A DNA stretch of 64,000 nt from Thalassospira sp. MCCC 1A01428 (lineage in GTDB: Bacteria; Pseudomonadota; Alphaproteobacteria; Rhodospirillales; Thalassospiraceae), in NCBI RefSeq assembly GCF_002115825.1, contig NZ_JFJZ01000001.1:1-64000 (forward strand), given 5' to 3'. Positions within the stretch are counted from its first letter, which is position 1. Every line of letters begins with the position of its first letter. Positions 36,568 to 45,277 of the stretch are shown one piece after another. The position numbers and the translations under genes are program-made. The notes beneath the pieces were generated by a model. The model had not been told where the DNA came from and searched no databases. It was given only the letters and a program-made list of their open reading frames with translations.

Positions 36568-38046
36568 ATGCAAACAGGTTTTAGCACCCGTCAGCTTGCC
36601 GACCCGGCAATGGCGCAGTCTGAGCAGATTTTGCGTAAATGCGTGCATTGCGGGTTTTGTACGGCCACTTGCCCAACATTTGTCACCCTGGGCGACGAAC
36701 TTGATAGCCCGCGTGGCCGGATCTACCTGATTAAGGATATGCTGGAAAACGACAAACCGGCCAATGAACGGGTGGTTCGCCACCTTGACCGGTGTTTGTC
36801 GTGCCTGTCCTGTACTACCACCTGCCCGTCGGGGGTGGATTACATGCATTTGATCGACCATGCGCGCGCCCATATTGAAAAAACATATCAACGCCCGATG
36901 GCGGATAGATGGTTGCGCAAATTGCTGGCATGGGTGGTGCCACGCCCAACCCTGTTTCGGGCGGCCCTTATCGGGGCAAGACTGGCATCGCCGCTGGCCG
37001 GGCTGATGCCGGGGCGGTTGCGTGGCATGGTTAAAATGGGGGCGCGGCCATTGCCCCCGCCCAGCTGGGTGGATCGGCCACAGGTTATTCCGGCGCAAGG
37101 GGCGCGCAAGGGCCGGGTTGCCATCCTTACCGGGTGTGCGCAGCAGGTTCTGGAAACCGAAATTAACGAGGCCACAGTTCGGTTGCTAACCCGTCTGGGT
37201 ATTGAAATTGTGGTGGCACAGGGGGCGGGGTGTTGCGGTTCGCTGGTGCATCATATGGGCAAGGAAGATGCATCCCATGCCCAGGCCATTAATAATATTG
37301 CCGCCTGGCATAGCGAGTTGGCCGAGGCTGGCGGCGAGGGGTTGGACGCGATTGTGATTACGGCATCGGGCTGTGGCACCACGGTCAAGGATTACGGAAA
37401 TATGCTGGCCCATAACACCACCTGGGCGCAAAAAGCGACCCGGATTGCCAGCCTGGCCTGTGACATTACCGAATATCTGGCAAAAATAGACGTACCGGCG
37501 GAGCTTGTGCAGCCCATTGCCCCGTTACCTGCCAAACCGGACCGGCCAACGCAGGCGGTATCGGCCCGGAACGGCACCTTTGCAGGGTCTGTTACGCCCT
37601 CGTCGGCACCGGCATCGGTTTCTGATCGTGCGGCGGCATCAACACGCAAGGCCGCGGCCACATGTGAAACCGCATCGATCGATGGCACAGGGGCAATTCG
37701 GGTTGCCTATCATTCGGCCTGTTCGATGCAGCATGGACAAAAAATTACCAGTCCCCCGCGCGATTTGTTGCGCAAAGCCGGGTTCGAGGTGCTGGAAATT
37801 GCCGAGGGTCATTTATGTTGTGGCTCTGCCGGGGTTTATAACCTGTTGCAGCCTGAAATTGCCGGGCAGTTAAAAGTCCGCAAACAGGCGAATATTCGCA
37901 ATACCCGGCCCGATCTGGTCGCGACCGGTAATATTGGCTGCATGATCCAGCTTGAAACCGATGATCTTAAAGTGGTGCATACTGTACAATTGCTGGACTG
38001 GGCCACAGGTGGTCCCTGCCCGGAAAAACTGAAGCATATATCATAA
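36568..38046 (+). CDS. glcF: Glycolate oxidase iron-sulfur subunit GlcF
   Basis: Electron-transfer subunit that passes electrons from GlcDE to the respiratory chain. Two [4Fe-4S] motifs: cysteines 25, 28, 31, 35 and 76, 79, 82, 86. Two CCG domains follow, with GAGCCGSLVHHMG and GHLCCGSAGVYN. The protein has 492 residues, longer than the E. coli protein (about 407), mainly because of a linker of roughly 65 residues rich in Ala, Ser, Thr and Pro between the CCG domains (about 307-372). The ATG directly abuts the glcE stop, so translation is coupled. Confidence 0.95.
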   Translation: MQTGFSTRQLADPAMAQSEQILRKCVHCGFCTATCPTFVTLGDELDSPRGRIYLIKDMLENDKPANERVVRHLDRCLSCLSCTTTCPSGVDYMHLIDHARAHIEKTYQRPMADRWLRKLLAWVVPRPTLFRAALIGARLASPLAGLMPGRLRGMVKMGARPLPPPSWVDRPQVIPAQGARKGRVAILTGCAQQVLETEINEATVRLLTRLGIEIVVAQGAGCCGSLVHHMGKEDASHAQAINNIAAWHSELAEAGGEGLDAIVITASGCGTTVKDYGNMLAHNTTWAQKATRIASLACDITEYLAKIDVPAELVQPIAPLPAKPDRPTQAVSARNGTFAGSVTPSSAPASVSDRAAASTRKAAATCETASIDGTGAIRVAYHSACSMQHGQKITSPPRDLLRKAGFEVLEIAEGHLCCGSAGVYNLLQPEIAGQLKVRKQANIRNTRPDLVATGNIGCMIQLETDDLKVVHTVQLLDWATGGPCPEKLKHIS

Positions 38047-38082
38047 CCCGCAAATTATGATGGCAGGCGGGCATGAATTGCG

Positions 38083-38105
38083 AACCGGTTTGCTGGTCCG
38101 GTTTT
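38083..38105 (+). terminator. Weak terminator after glcF
   Basis: A 6-bp stem (aaccgg/ccggtt) with a 9-base loop is followed by a short T-run. It is the only candidate end for the pyc-glcDEF transcript before the opposing gene at 38171. Confidence 0.35.
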
Positions 38106-38170
38106 GGTGAAAGGGCGCTTTATCTGATTTATCATCATGCCTTTATCACGGTTGATACCGGCTTGCCCGA

Positions 38171-38473
38171 TTATGCCCCTTTGTTGCCAAGAAAATCACG
38201 GGCAATGGCTTCGGCAGCAGATTCGCCATGTTCAGGCGATGAATATTCCGCCGTTTTCGCCCTGATCCAGCTGGTAACAGTTTTCTGGTCAATGTCGATA
38301 TTGACCAGAATGGCCGATATAATTGCCTCCATTGCCAGGGTATGGCTGGCAACATTGTTTACCGCATCATGCAATTCATCAAAATGCCGGGTAGCCATTT
38401 GCGATACTTCGCCAAGTTCGCCCGACAATTTATCAATTGTCGCTTTTAAGCCGTTGATTTGTTCATTCACCAT
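38171..38473 (-). CDS. Small coiled-coil protein of unknown function
   Basis: Unrecognised 100-residue protein. Residues 1-60 are predicted to be a long amphipathic helix or coiled coil with heptad-like Leu/Met/Ile (INGLKATIDKLSGELGEV); the rest is polar and ends in FLGNKGA. The ATG at 38473 has GGGGAGAG upstream, a strong site. No membrane segment or signal. It is convergent with glcF and divergent from the phosphate operon. Confidence 0.6.
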   Translation of the reverse strand: MVNEQINGLKATIDKLSGELGEVSQMATRHFDELHDAVNNVASHTLAMEAIISAILVNIDIDQKTVTSWIRAKTAEYSSPEHGESAAEAIARDFLGNKGA

Positions 38474-38894
38474 TTCTCTCCCCAAAATATCGCACGTCCC
38501 CTTTTGCGGGTGTCATCCCCATATGGCGATTATTCCGCCATTTCGGATAGCGTCGCCTCTTCTTAAGGGTTTGTAAAGCGCCACTGCGATGACTATCGAT
38601 GATTCGTTTTATTGTTTTCCTGCGGCGGTAAAAACCGGGAGGGGGTGTCGCAAGGCTGTAAACCGAAGCAGACTGGGGAAAATGGTAGCGCTGATGGCTG
38701 TGCCAAACCATAAGGACGGCGAATCATCCGCCGTGATGATCCTGAGGTTGAATGTCTTTATTGTAACATTTGGCGTCACAAGCATGATGGCAGAACCGGA
38801 AAAGTCAGGAAACCGGCAAATAACGGGAAAGATATTTTTTTATTAATGCTCTGAATTCAAACAATAATTTTTAAATATGACGATCTATAATCGA
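38474..38894. other. Non-coding region upstream of the phosphate operon
   Basis: These 421 bases hold no gene I can support; the best plus-strand frame (38589-38846) has no ribosome-binding site and unlikely composition. The last 70 bases become AT-rich towards the Pho box. Confidence 0.5.
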
Positions 38895-38923
38895 CTGTAA
38901 CATAACCTTAACAAATCTGACGC
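38895..38923 (+). promoter_or_regulatory. Pho box (PhoB-binding site) upstream of pstS
   Basis: Three 7-base half-sites repeat every 11 bases: ctgtaac (38895-38901), ccttaac (38906-38912) and ctgacgc (38917-38923), with AT-rich 4-base spacers ataa, aaat and aata. This matches the PhoB direct-repeat pattern (CTGTCAT spaced by 4). It lies about 70-110 bases upstream of pstS. PhoB is encoded at the end of the same operon, so induction under phosphate limitation is expected. Confidence 0.8.
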
Positions 38924-39005
38924 AATACGGTAAAAGCATAGCTGTAAAGTCCGCCTCGCAGATCGTTGCACAGTTCCTTAAGGGAACACACAAATGGGGA
39001 TTTAC

Positions 39006-40037
39006 ATGAAGAAGACACTCGCTATTGCAGCACTCGCGAGCGTTGCCTTGACCGGCGCCGCACATGCGCGCGATCAGATTCGTATCGTTGGTTCGTCCAC
39101 CGTGTTTCCGTTCGCAACCGCAGTTGCGGAAGAATTCGGTAAGACCACTTCTTTCAAAACACCGGTTATCGAATCAACCGGTTCCGGCGGTGGCTTGAAG
39201 CTGTTTTGTGCTGGCGTTGGGGAACAGAACCCCGACATCACCAATGCTTCGCGCCGCATTAAAAAATCCGAAGTTGAAACCTGCGCCAAAAACGGCGTTG
39301 AAGCCATTACCGAAGTCAAAATCGGTTATGACGGCATCGTTCTTGCCAACTCCAAGGAAGCACCGCTGTTCGAACTGACCAAGGAACAGATCTTCCTCGC
39401 GCTGGCCAAAATCGTTCCGTCCAAAGACGGCAAGGATCTGATCGATAATCCGTACACCAACTGGAAAGAAATCGATCCGACCCTTCCTGACGAAAAGATC
39501 GAAGTTCTCGGGCCGCCGCCGACCTCCGGTACGCGCGATGCCTTCACCGAGCTGGTACTTGAAGAAGCCTGTGATGAATTCCCGGCAATTGCTGCCCTGA
39601 AAAGCAGCGACAAAGCCATGCACAAAGCAGCTTGCGCCGGTGTTCGTGAAGACGGTGCCTATATCGAAGCTGGCGAAAACGACAATCTGATCGTTCAGAA
39701 ACTCGAAGCCAACCCGCTTGCTCTGGGTATCTTCGGTTTCTCGTTCCTCGATCAGAATGGCGACAAGCTGCACGGTTCGAAAATTGGTGGCGTTGAGCCG
39801 ACCTTCGAAGCCATTTCGGATGGTTCCTACCCGGTTTCCCGTTCGCTTTACTTCTATGTCAAGAATGCCCACGTTGGCACCATTCCGGGCATGGAAGAAT
39901 ATGTTGCGCAGTTCACTGCCGACAAAGCCTGGGGCCCGGAAGGTTACCTTGCTGACCGTGGTTTGATCCCGATGGATGACGCCGAGCGTGAACAGGTTCG
40001 CGAAGCTGCGAAAAACCTGACCCCGCTGAGCATGTAA
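39006..40037 (+). CDS. pstS: Phosphate ABC transporter, periplasmic binding protein
   Basis: High-affinity phosphate-binding protein of 343 residues. The signal peptide MKKTLAIAALASVALTGAAHA is cleaved before RDQ. The mature start IRIVGSSTVFPFATAVAEEF and the motifs ESTGSGGG and PPTSGTRDAF form the phosphate site of the PstS family. An in-frame ATG at 38994 with AAGGGA upstream would add four residues before the signal; either start is possible. A hairpin with T-rich tail separates it from pstC, which would favour pstS expression over the membrane genes. Confidence 0.95.
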   Translation: MKKTLAIAALASVALTGAAHARDQIRIVGSSTVFPFATAVAEEFGKTTSFKTPVIESTGSGGGLKLFCAGVGEQNPDITNASRRIKKSEVETCAKNGVEAITEVKIGYDGIVLANSKEAPLFELTKEQIFLALAKIVPSKDGKDLIDNPYTNWKEIDPTLPDEKIEVLGPPPTSGTRDAFTELVLEEACDEFPAIAALKSSDKAMHKAACAGVREDGAYIEAGENDNLIVQKLEANPLALGIFGFSFLDQNGDKLHGSKIGGVEPTFEAISDGSYPVSRSLYFYVKNAHVGTIPGMEEYVAQFTADKAWGPEGYLADRGLIPMDDAEREQVREAAKNLTPLSM

Positions 40038-40047
40038 TCGCATTAAG

Positions 40048-40090
40048 ACCGGTGGCAGCCCATCCGGGGTTGCCGCCGGTTTCTTTGTTT
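40048..40090 (+). terminator. Attenuating terminator between pstS and pstC
   Basis: Arms 40048-40060 and 40068-40080 pair over 13 bp with two G-U pairs around a 7-base loop, followed by ttctttgttt. Since pstC and the rest lie downstream on the same strand, this is likely a partial terminator that raises the ratio of binding protein to permease. Confidence 0.7.
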
Positions 40091-40178
40091 TAAAATTGTT
40101 TTTTTATTATTACTTTGCCCACCCGCTCTGAGTGCATCGACCGGGTTTCCGGTTTTTTCAGGCAAATGGAATAACACA

Positions 40179-41558
40179 ATGTCCCTGACCTTTTTGTTGC
40201 TGGCGGTTGCGTTGCTTTGTGCGCTCTCTTTCGTCTTTGGACGGCAGAGAGCGATTGCACTTTCAGGCGGCCGTTTTAGCAACCTGCATTCCCTGCCAAT
40301 CCACTATGGCACCTACACTGCTTTGTGGTGTGGTCTGCCGGCGCTGGCGTTGCTGATTGTCTGGTATGCCCTGCAAGGCCCGGTGACCGAGGCCCTGATC
40401 ATCAATGACCTGCCGGTCGAAATTACATCCGATACCGGCAAGCTGTCATTGGCATTAAATGCAATTTCACTGATTGCAGCCGACAACGGCCAACATCTTA
40501 ATGTCGCCCCCGAAGTGGTTGAAGCCGGTAATCGTCTGGCCCTTTTGCATACCATTTCCAATACTGCGTTGATTGTTGTTCTGTTGTGCGTAGCACTGGT
40601 CGGGCTGGGTTTGTCCTATCGCCGGATTGTTGCCGACATGCGGGCACGCAACAATGTCGAACGGATCGTGCGTTACCTGATGATCGGCTGTTCGGCCATT
40701 GCCATTCTTTCGACCGTTGGCATTGTGTTTTCGCTGATGTTTGAAGCCTTGCATTTCTTTAGCAAGGTCAATCCGCTTGAATTCCTGTTTGGTCTGGAAT
40801 GGAGCCCGCAAACCGCAATCCGCGCCGATCAGGTCGCATCCGATGGCTCGTTTGGCATGATCCCGCTTTTTGCCGGAACCTTGCTGATCACGTTTATCGC
40901 CATGCTGGTGGCCGTGCCGGTCGGCTTGTTTTCGGCGATTTATATGGGCGAATACGCATCGCCAACTTTCCGTGCCTGGGCAAAACCGGCGCTGGAAATT
41001 CTGGCAGGCGTGCCCACGGTGGTTTACGGCTTTTTTGCCGCCCTTACCGTGGCACCATTTCTGCGCGATACTGGTTCGGTGCTTGGTTTAAGTGTCAGTT
41101 CAGAAAGTGCGCTGGCCGCCGGTCTGGTCATGGGGGTCATGATCATTCCGTTTGTTTCCTCGCTGTCTGACGACGTGATGTCCCAGGTGCCGCAATCCTT
41201 GCGTGATGGTTCCTATGGGCTGGGGGCAACCAAATCCGAAACCATTCGCCACGTTATTTTCCCGGCGGCCTTGCCCGGTATTGTCGGGGCCATCCTGCTG
41301 GCTGTATCCCGGGCGATTGGCGAAACCATGATTGTGGTGATGGCGGCGGGCCTTGCGGCCAACCTTACCGCCAATCCCTTGCAGGCAGTAACGACGGTAA
41401 CGGTGCAAATTGTTACCTTGCTCGTGGGTGACCAGGAATTTGACAGTGCAAAAACCCTGTCAGCCTTCGCACTTGGTCTGGTTCTTTTCCTTGTGACCCT
41501 GGGGTTGAACGTGTTCGCCCTGAAGGTTGTGCAGAAGTATCGCGAGAAATATGACTGA
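40179..41558 (+). CDS. pstC: Phosphate ABC transporter permease PstC
   Basis: Inner-membrane permease of 459 residues. The C-terminal 300 residues are the usual BPD transport domain (FAGTLLITFIAMLVAVPVGLF, the EAA-like SYGLGATKSETIRHVIFPAALPGI). The N-terminal part of about 150 residues, with extra membrane helices, corresponds to the PstC N-terminal extension known in alphaproteobacteria. It overlaps pstA by 8 bases. Confidence 0.95.
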   Translation: MSLTFLLLAVALLCALSFVFGRQRAIALSGGRFSNLHSLPIHYGTYTALWCGLPALALLIVWYALQGPVTEALIINDLPVEITSDTGKLSLALNAISLIAADNGQHLNVAPEVVEAGNRLALLHTISNTALIVVLLCVALVGLGLSYRRIVADMRARNNVERIVRYLMIGCSAIAILSTVGIVFSLMFEALHFFSKVNPLEFLFGLEWSPQTAIRADQVASDGSFGMIPLFAGTLLITFIAMLVAVPVGLFSAIYMGEYASPTFRAWAKPALEILAGVPTVVYGFFAALTVAPFLRDTGSVLGLSVSSESALAAGLVMGVMIIPFVSSLSDDVMSQVPQSLRDGSYGLGATKSETIRHVIFPAALPGIVGAILLAVSRAIGETMIVVMAAGLAANLTANPLQAVTTVTVQIVTLLVGDQEFDSAKTLSAFALGLVLFLVTLGLNVFALKVVQKYREKYD

Positions 41559-42897
41559 TATGGCATCATTGATGGAAGATCGCGCTGCCACTACGGACGC
41601 CGCCAACCTGCGCAAGCCGGTTGACTGGGACAGTGCCGACATTTCGCGCAGTATCAAAAAACGCTATGCCGCCGAGCGCCGGTTCAAGACCTATGGTCTG
41701 ACCGCGATCATGCTGGCACTGGCCGCGTTGGTGATGCTGGGATATTCGATCATATCAAAGGGCTACAGCGCCTTTGTTCAAACCTATGTCCAGATCGAGG
41801 TTACCTTTGATCCGGCGGTGATTGACCCCGAAGGCAACCGTGACCCGGCTGTGATCGGACGTGCCAATTATGATGGTCTGATCAAGGAAGCCCTTCGCGC
41901 CCGTTTCCCCGAGGTCACGTCGCGCTCGGAAAAACGCAAACTTTACGATATCGTTTCAAGTGGTGCGTCTTATGATCTGCGCGAGCGGGTTCTTGATACC
42001 CCGTCGCTGATTGGGCAAACGCGCAAGGTCTGGCTTATTTCCGGTGATGATTTTGATATGCTCAACAAGGGCTATATCAGTGCCGACACCAACGAAGCCA
42101 GCCGACGCCTTGATGATGACCAGATCGGCTGGTTCCAGGCCCTTCAAAACGGCGACGCCATTGAAAAGCGGTTTCACACCCGGTTTTTCACCAATGGCGA
42201 TTCCCGTGAACCTGAATTGGCCGGGATCTGGGGCGCTGCTGTTGGCTCGTTCTATACGCTGATCGTAACCTTGCTTTTATCTTTCCCGATCGGGGTGGCG
42301 GCGGCAATTTACCTTGAAGAATTTGCCCCGAAAAACCGCCTGACCCAGATTATTGAAGTCAATATCAACAATCTCGCGGCTGTTCCTTCCATCGTGTTTG
42401 GTCTGCTGGGGCTGGAACTTTATCTTAACGTGATGCATTTGCCGCGTTCGGCCCCGGTTGTTGGTGGTTTGACCCTGGCATTGATGACATTGCCAACCAT
42501 CATCATTGCCGCGCGTGCCGCGATCAAGGCTGTGCCGCCCTCTATTCGCCAGGCGGCCCTTGGCCTTGGGGCGTCACCCGTGCAAACGGTTAGCCACCAT
42601 GTTTTGCCGCTTGCCATGCCGGGCATTCTGACCGGTACCATCATCGGGATGGCCCAGGCACTGGGCGAAACCGCCCCGCTTTTGATGATCGGGATGGTGG
42701 CCTTTATTGTTGATATTCCCGGTAGTGCAATGGATGCGGCAACGGTGTTGCCTGTGCAGATTTACCTGTGGGCGGACAGCCCGGAACGCGCCTTTGTCGA
42801 AAAAACCTCGGCGGCGATTATGGTGTTGCTGGCCTTCCTGATCCTGATGAACGGGTTGGCTGTGTTATTGCGCAAGAAATTTGAACGGAAGTGGTAA
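41551..42897 (+). CDS. pstA: Phosphate ABC transporter permease PstA
   Basis: Second permease subunit, 448 residues. A membrane helix near 45-68 is followed by a large soluble region of about 150 residues (DUF3333-type N-terminal part), then the transport domain with [22 protein letters not shown] and the EAA-like loop [24 protein letters not shown]. coli PstA, about 296 residues, lacks the extension. The ATG at 41551 lies inside the end of pstC; an ATG at 41560 is an alternative. Confidence 0.95.
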   Translation: MTDMASLMEDRAATTDAANLRKPVDWDSADISRSIKKRYAAERRFKTYGLTAIMLALAALVMLGYSIISKGYSAFVQTYVQIEVTFDPAVIDPEGNRDPAVIGRANYDGLIKEALRARFPEVTSRSEKRKLYDIVSSGASYDLRERVLDTPSLIGQTRKVWLISGDDFDMLNKGYISADTNEASRRLDDDQIGWFQALQNGDAIEKRFHTRFFTNGDSREPELAGIWGAAVGSFYTLIVTLLLSFPIGVAAAIYLEEFAPKNRLTQIIEVNINNLAAVPSIVFGLLGLELYLNVMHLPRSAPVVGGLTLALMTLPTIIIAARAAIKAVPPSIRQAALGLGASPVQTVSHHVLPLAMPGILTGTIIGMAQALGETAPLLMIGMVAFIVDIPGSAMDAATVLPVQIYLWADSPERAFVEKTSAAIMVLLAFLILMNGLAVLLRKKFERKW

Positions 42898-42898
42898 A

Positions 42899-43705
42899 AT
42901 GGCTGTTGTAACGACTGATGCAATGACGAACGCACCGCAAACGCGGGGTAATTCGAAAATGGCGGCCCGCGACCTGAACCTGTTTTATGGCGACGCGCAG
43001 GCACTTTATAATGTTGACCTTGATGTTGTTGAACGCGAAGTCACCGCGCTGATCGGCCCGTCGGGCTGTGGTAAATCGACGTTTTTGCGGTGCCTGAACC
43101 GTATGAACGACACCATTGATGGCGTGTCCATCAACGGCAAGGTTACTCTTGATGACCGCGATATCTACGACAAGGTTATTGATGTGGTGCAGTTGCGTGC
43201 CCGCATCGGCATGGTGTTTCAAAAACCGAACCCGTTTCCAAAATCCATTTTCGATAACGTGGCCTATGGCCCGCGTATTCATGGTCTGGTCAATTCCCGC
43301 GATGAACTTGACGAAATCGTCATGACTTCGCTGGAAAAGGCCGGTTTGCTTAAAGAAGTCAAAGACCGTTTGGCATCGCCTGCCACCGGTCTTTCCGGGG
43401 GGCAGCAGCAACGCCTGTGCATTGCCCGTGCCGTTGCGGTCAGCCCCGAAGTTATTTTGATGGATGAACCCTGTTCCGCGCTTGACCCGATCGCGACCGC
43501 CAAGGTCGAGGAACTGATCGACGAGCTGCGTTCGAACTACACAATTGTCATCGTCACTCACTCCATGCAGCAGGCCGCGCGTGTGTCGCAGCGCACGGCT
43601 TTTTTCCACCTGGGTAAACTGGTGGAAGTCGGCGAAACGGACCAAATTTTTACCAACCCGCGAGACGAACGCACCAAAGGCTATATCACTGGGCGCTTCG
43701 GCTAA
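42899..43705 (+). CDS. pstB: Phosphate ABC transporter ATP-binding protein
   Basis: ATPase of 268 residues that drives phosphate import. Walker A is GPSGCGKST (53-61), Q-loop [14 protein letters not shown], signature LSGGQQQR (165-172), Walker [14 protein letters not shown], and the H-loop lies in IVTHSM. The ATG at 42899 follows the pstA stop by one base, with GGAAG upstream. Confidence 0.97.
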   Translation: MAVVTTDAMTNAPQTRGNSKMAARDLNLFYGDAQALYNVDLDVVEREVTALIGPSGCGKSTFLRCLNRMNDTIDGVSINGKVTLDDRDIYDKVIDVVQLRARIGMVFQKPNPFPKSIFDNVAYGPRIHGLVNSRDELDEIVMTSLEKAGLLKEVKDRLASPATGLSGGQQQRLCIARAVAVSPEVILMDEPCSALDPIATAKVEELIDELRSNYTIVIVTHSMQQAARVSQRTAFFHLGKLVEVGETDQIFTNPRDERTKGYITGRFG

Positions 43706-43725
43706 GCCGGGCAGGAGGTAATACG

Positions 43726-44457
43726 ATGAGAAAAGAAGAAAGCCATATCGTCAGTTCATTTGACGATGAACTGACACGGTTGAACAATATCATTTCGCAA
43801 ATGGGCGGTCTGGCCGAAAGCCAGCTGATTTCGGCCATTCGCGCCATTTCAAAACGCGATTCCGAACTGGCCGAACAGGTCATTGTTTCGGACCTGCGGA
43901 TTGATAAGCTGGAACAGGAAGTGCAGGATTTTGCTGTACGTGTTCTGGCCCTGCGTCAGCCGATGGCCGATGATTTGCGACAGGTCGTTACGGCATTGAA
44001 ACTGTCGAACGATCTCGAACGCATTGGCGATCTGGCCAAGAACATTGCCAAGCGCGCACAGGTTCTTAACCAGATGGCGCCGATCCGCCCGGTTCAGGTT
44101 ATTCCCAACATGGCGCGCCTGGCCCAGGAAATCATCAAGGACGTTCTGGACGCCTATATCGAAAACGATGCCGAAAAGGCCCAGCGCGTTTGGGCGCGGG
44201 ACCAGGAAGTGGACGATATGTACAATTCGCTGTTCCGCGAATTGCTGACCTATATGATGGAAGATCCGCGCAACATTACCGCATCGACCCATTTGTTGTT
44301 CATTGCCAAAAACATTGAACGTATTGGCGATCATGCCACCAACATCGCTGAAACGATCTATTACCGGATCAAGGGTGAAGATTTGCCCGTTGATGGCCGT
44401 CCGAAAAATGACGCTGCCAATTTTGCTGTGATTGAACCCAACGAGGCAGGGGAATAA
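43726..44457 (+). CDS. phoU: Phosphate signalling protein PhoU
   Basis: Helical regulator of 243 residues that links the Pst transporter to the PhoR/PhoB system. Two repeated three-helix bundles are visible, each with the metal-binding E/D-x-x-x-D pattern: LSNDLERIGDLAKNIA and IAKNIERIGDHATNIAE. GCAGGAGGT upstream is a strong ribosome-binding site. It sits in the normal place, after pstB and before phoB. Confidence 0.96.
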   Translation: MRKEESHIVSSFDDELTRLNNIISQMGGLAESQLISAIRAISKRDSELAEQVIVSDLRIDKLEQEVQDFAVRVLALRQPMADDLRQVVTALKLSNDLERIGDLAKNIAKRAQVLNQMAPIRPVQVIPNMARLAQEIIKDVLDAYIENDAEKAQRVWARDQEVDDMYNSLFRELLTYMMEDPRNITASTHLLFIAKNIERIGDHATNIAETIYYRIKGEDLPVDGRPKNDAANFAVIEPNEAGE

Positions 44458-44461
44458 CAGG

Positions 44462-45160
44462 ATGGATCCTACGGTTCTTATTGTCGAGGATGAAGCCGCC
44501 ATCGTTACGATGCTGCGCTATAACCTTGAACGCGAAGGCATGAATGTTGTCGAAGCCGGTGACGGCGACGAAGCCTTGAAAATCATGGCTGAAACCCATG
44601 TTGATCTGGTTTTGCTCGACTGGATGTTGCCGGTCATGTCGGGGATTGAGGTGTGCCGCCAGATCCGCAGGAAACCGGAAAGCCGGGATTTGCCGGTGAT
44701 TATGGTGACCGCACGCGGCGAAGAAGGCGACCGTATTCGGGGCCTTGATACCGGTGCCGATGACTACGTGACCAAGCCGTTCGCCATTGGCGAATTGCTG
44801 GCCCGTATCCGTGCGCTTTTGCGCCGGTCGGGTCCGGCGCAACCACAGGGGCAGTTGATCTATTCCGATATCGAAATGGATTTGGCCGCGCACCGGGTTA
44901 ACCGCAGTGGCAAACCGATCCATCTGGGGCCGACAGAATTTCGCCTGTTGCGGTATTTTCTGGAACATCCGGGGCGGGTTTTCTCGCGCGAACAGTTACT
45001 TAACGCCGTTTGGGGGCCGAATATCTATGTCGAAACCCGCACGGTAGATGTGCATATTCGCCGTCTGCGCAAAGCATTGAACGATGTTAAAGGCACCAAG
45101 GACGTTATTCGGACTGTTCGTGCGGCGGGCTATGCCCTTGACGATGATGCCGCTGCGTAA
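44462..45160 (+). CDS. phoB: Phosphate regulon response regulator PhoB
   Basis: OmpR-type regulator of 232 residues. Receiver with Asp10-Glu11 pocket and phosphoacceptor Asp53 (LLDWMLPVMSG); VTKPF holds the conserved lysine. The winged-helix output has LGPTEFRLLRYFLEHPGRVF and TRTVDVHIRRLRKAL, the PhoB-type recognition helix. The ATG at 44462 is chosen because MDPTVLIVEDE is the family start. It likely binds the Pho box at 38895-38923. No phoR kinase gene is in the window. Confidence 0.96.
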   Translation: MDPTVLIVEDEAAIVTMLRYNLEREGMNVVEAGDGDEALKIMAETHVDLVLLDWMLPVMSGIEVCRQIRRKPESRDLPVIMVTARGEEGDRIRGLDTGADDYVTKPFAIGELLARIRALLRRSGPAQPQGQLIYSDIEMDLAAHRVNRSGKPIHLGPTEFRLLRYFLEHPGRVFSREQLLNAVWGPNIYVETRTVDVHIRRLRKALNDVKGTKDVIRTVRAAGYALDDDAAA

Positions 45161-45216
45161 CCGGCATTTTTATTTAAGTAAATTGTGACAGAATTTCGCA
45201 ATTTACACTGAAATTA

Positions 45217-45250
45217 CAAGGCCCTGTCACATGACAGGGCCTTGTTTTAT
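45217..45250 (+). terminator. Strong terminator after phoB
   Basis: Perfect 12-bp stem caaggccctgtc/gacagggccttg with an acat loop (45217-45244), then ttttat. It ends the pst-pho operon and faces the opposing antiporter gene. Confidence 0.92.
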
Positions 45251-45277
45251 ACAATATTGAAATATTGTCGCCCTTCG

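Noticed and set aside
38589-38846. 85-codon plus-strand frame upstream of pstS
   Set aside because: No ribosome-binding site, unlikely composition, and a position in the regulatory region of the phosphate operon.
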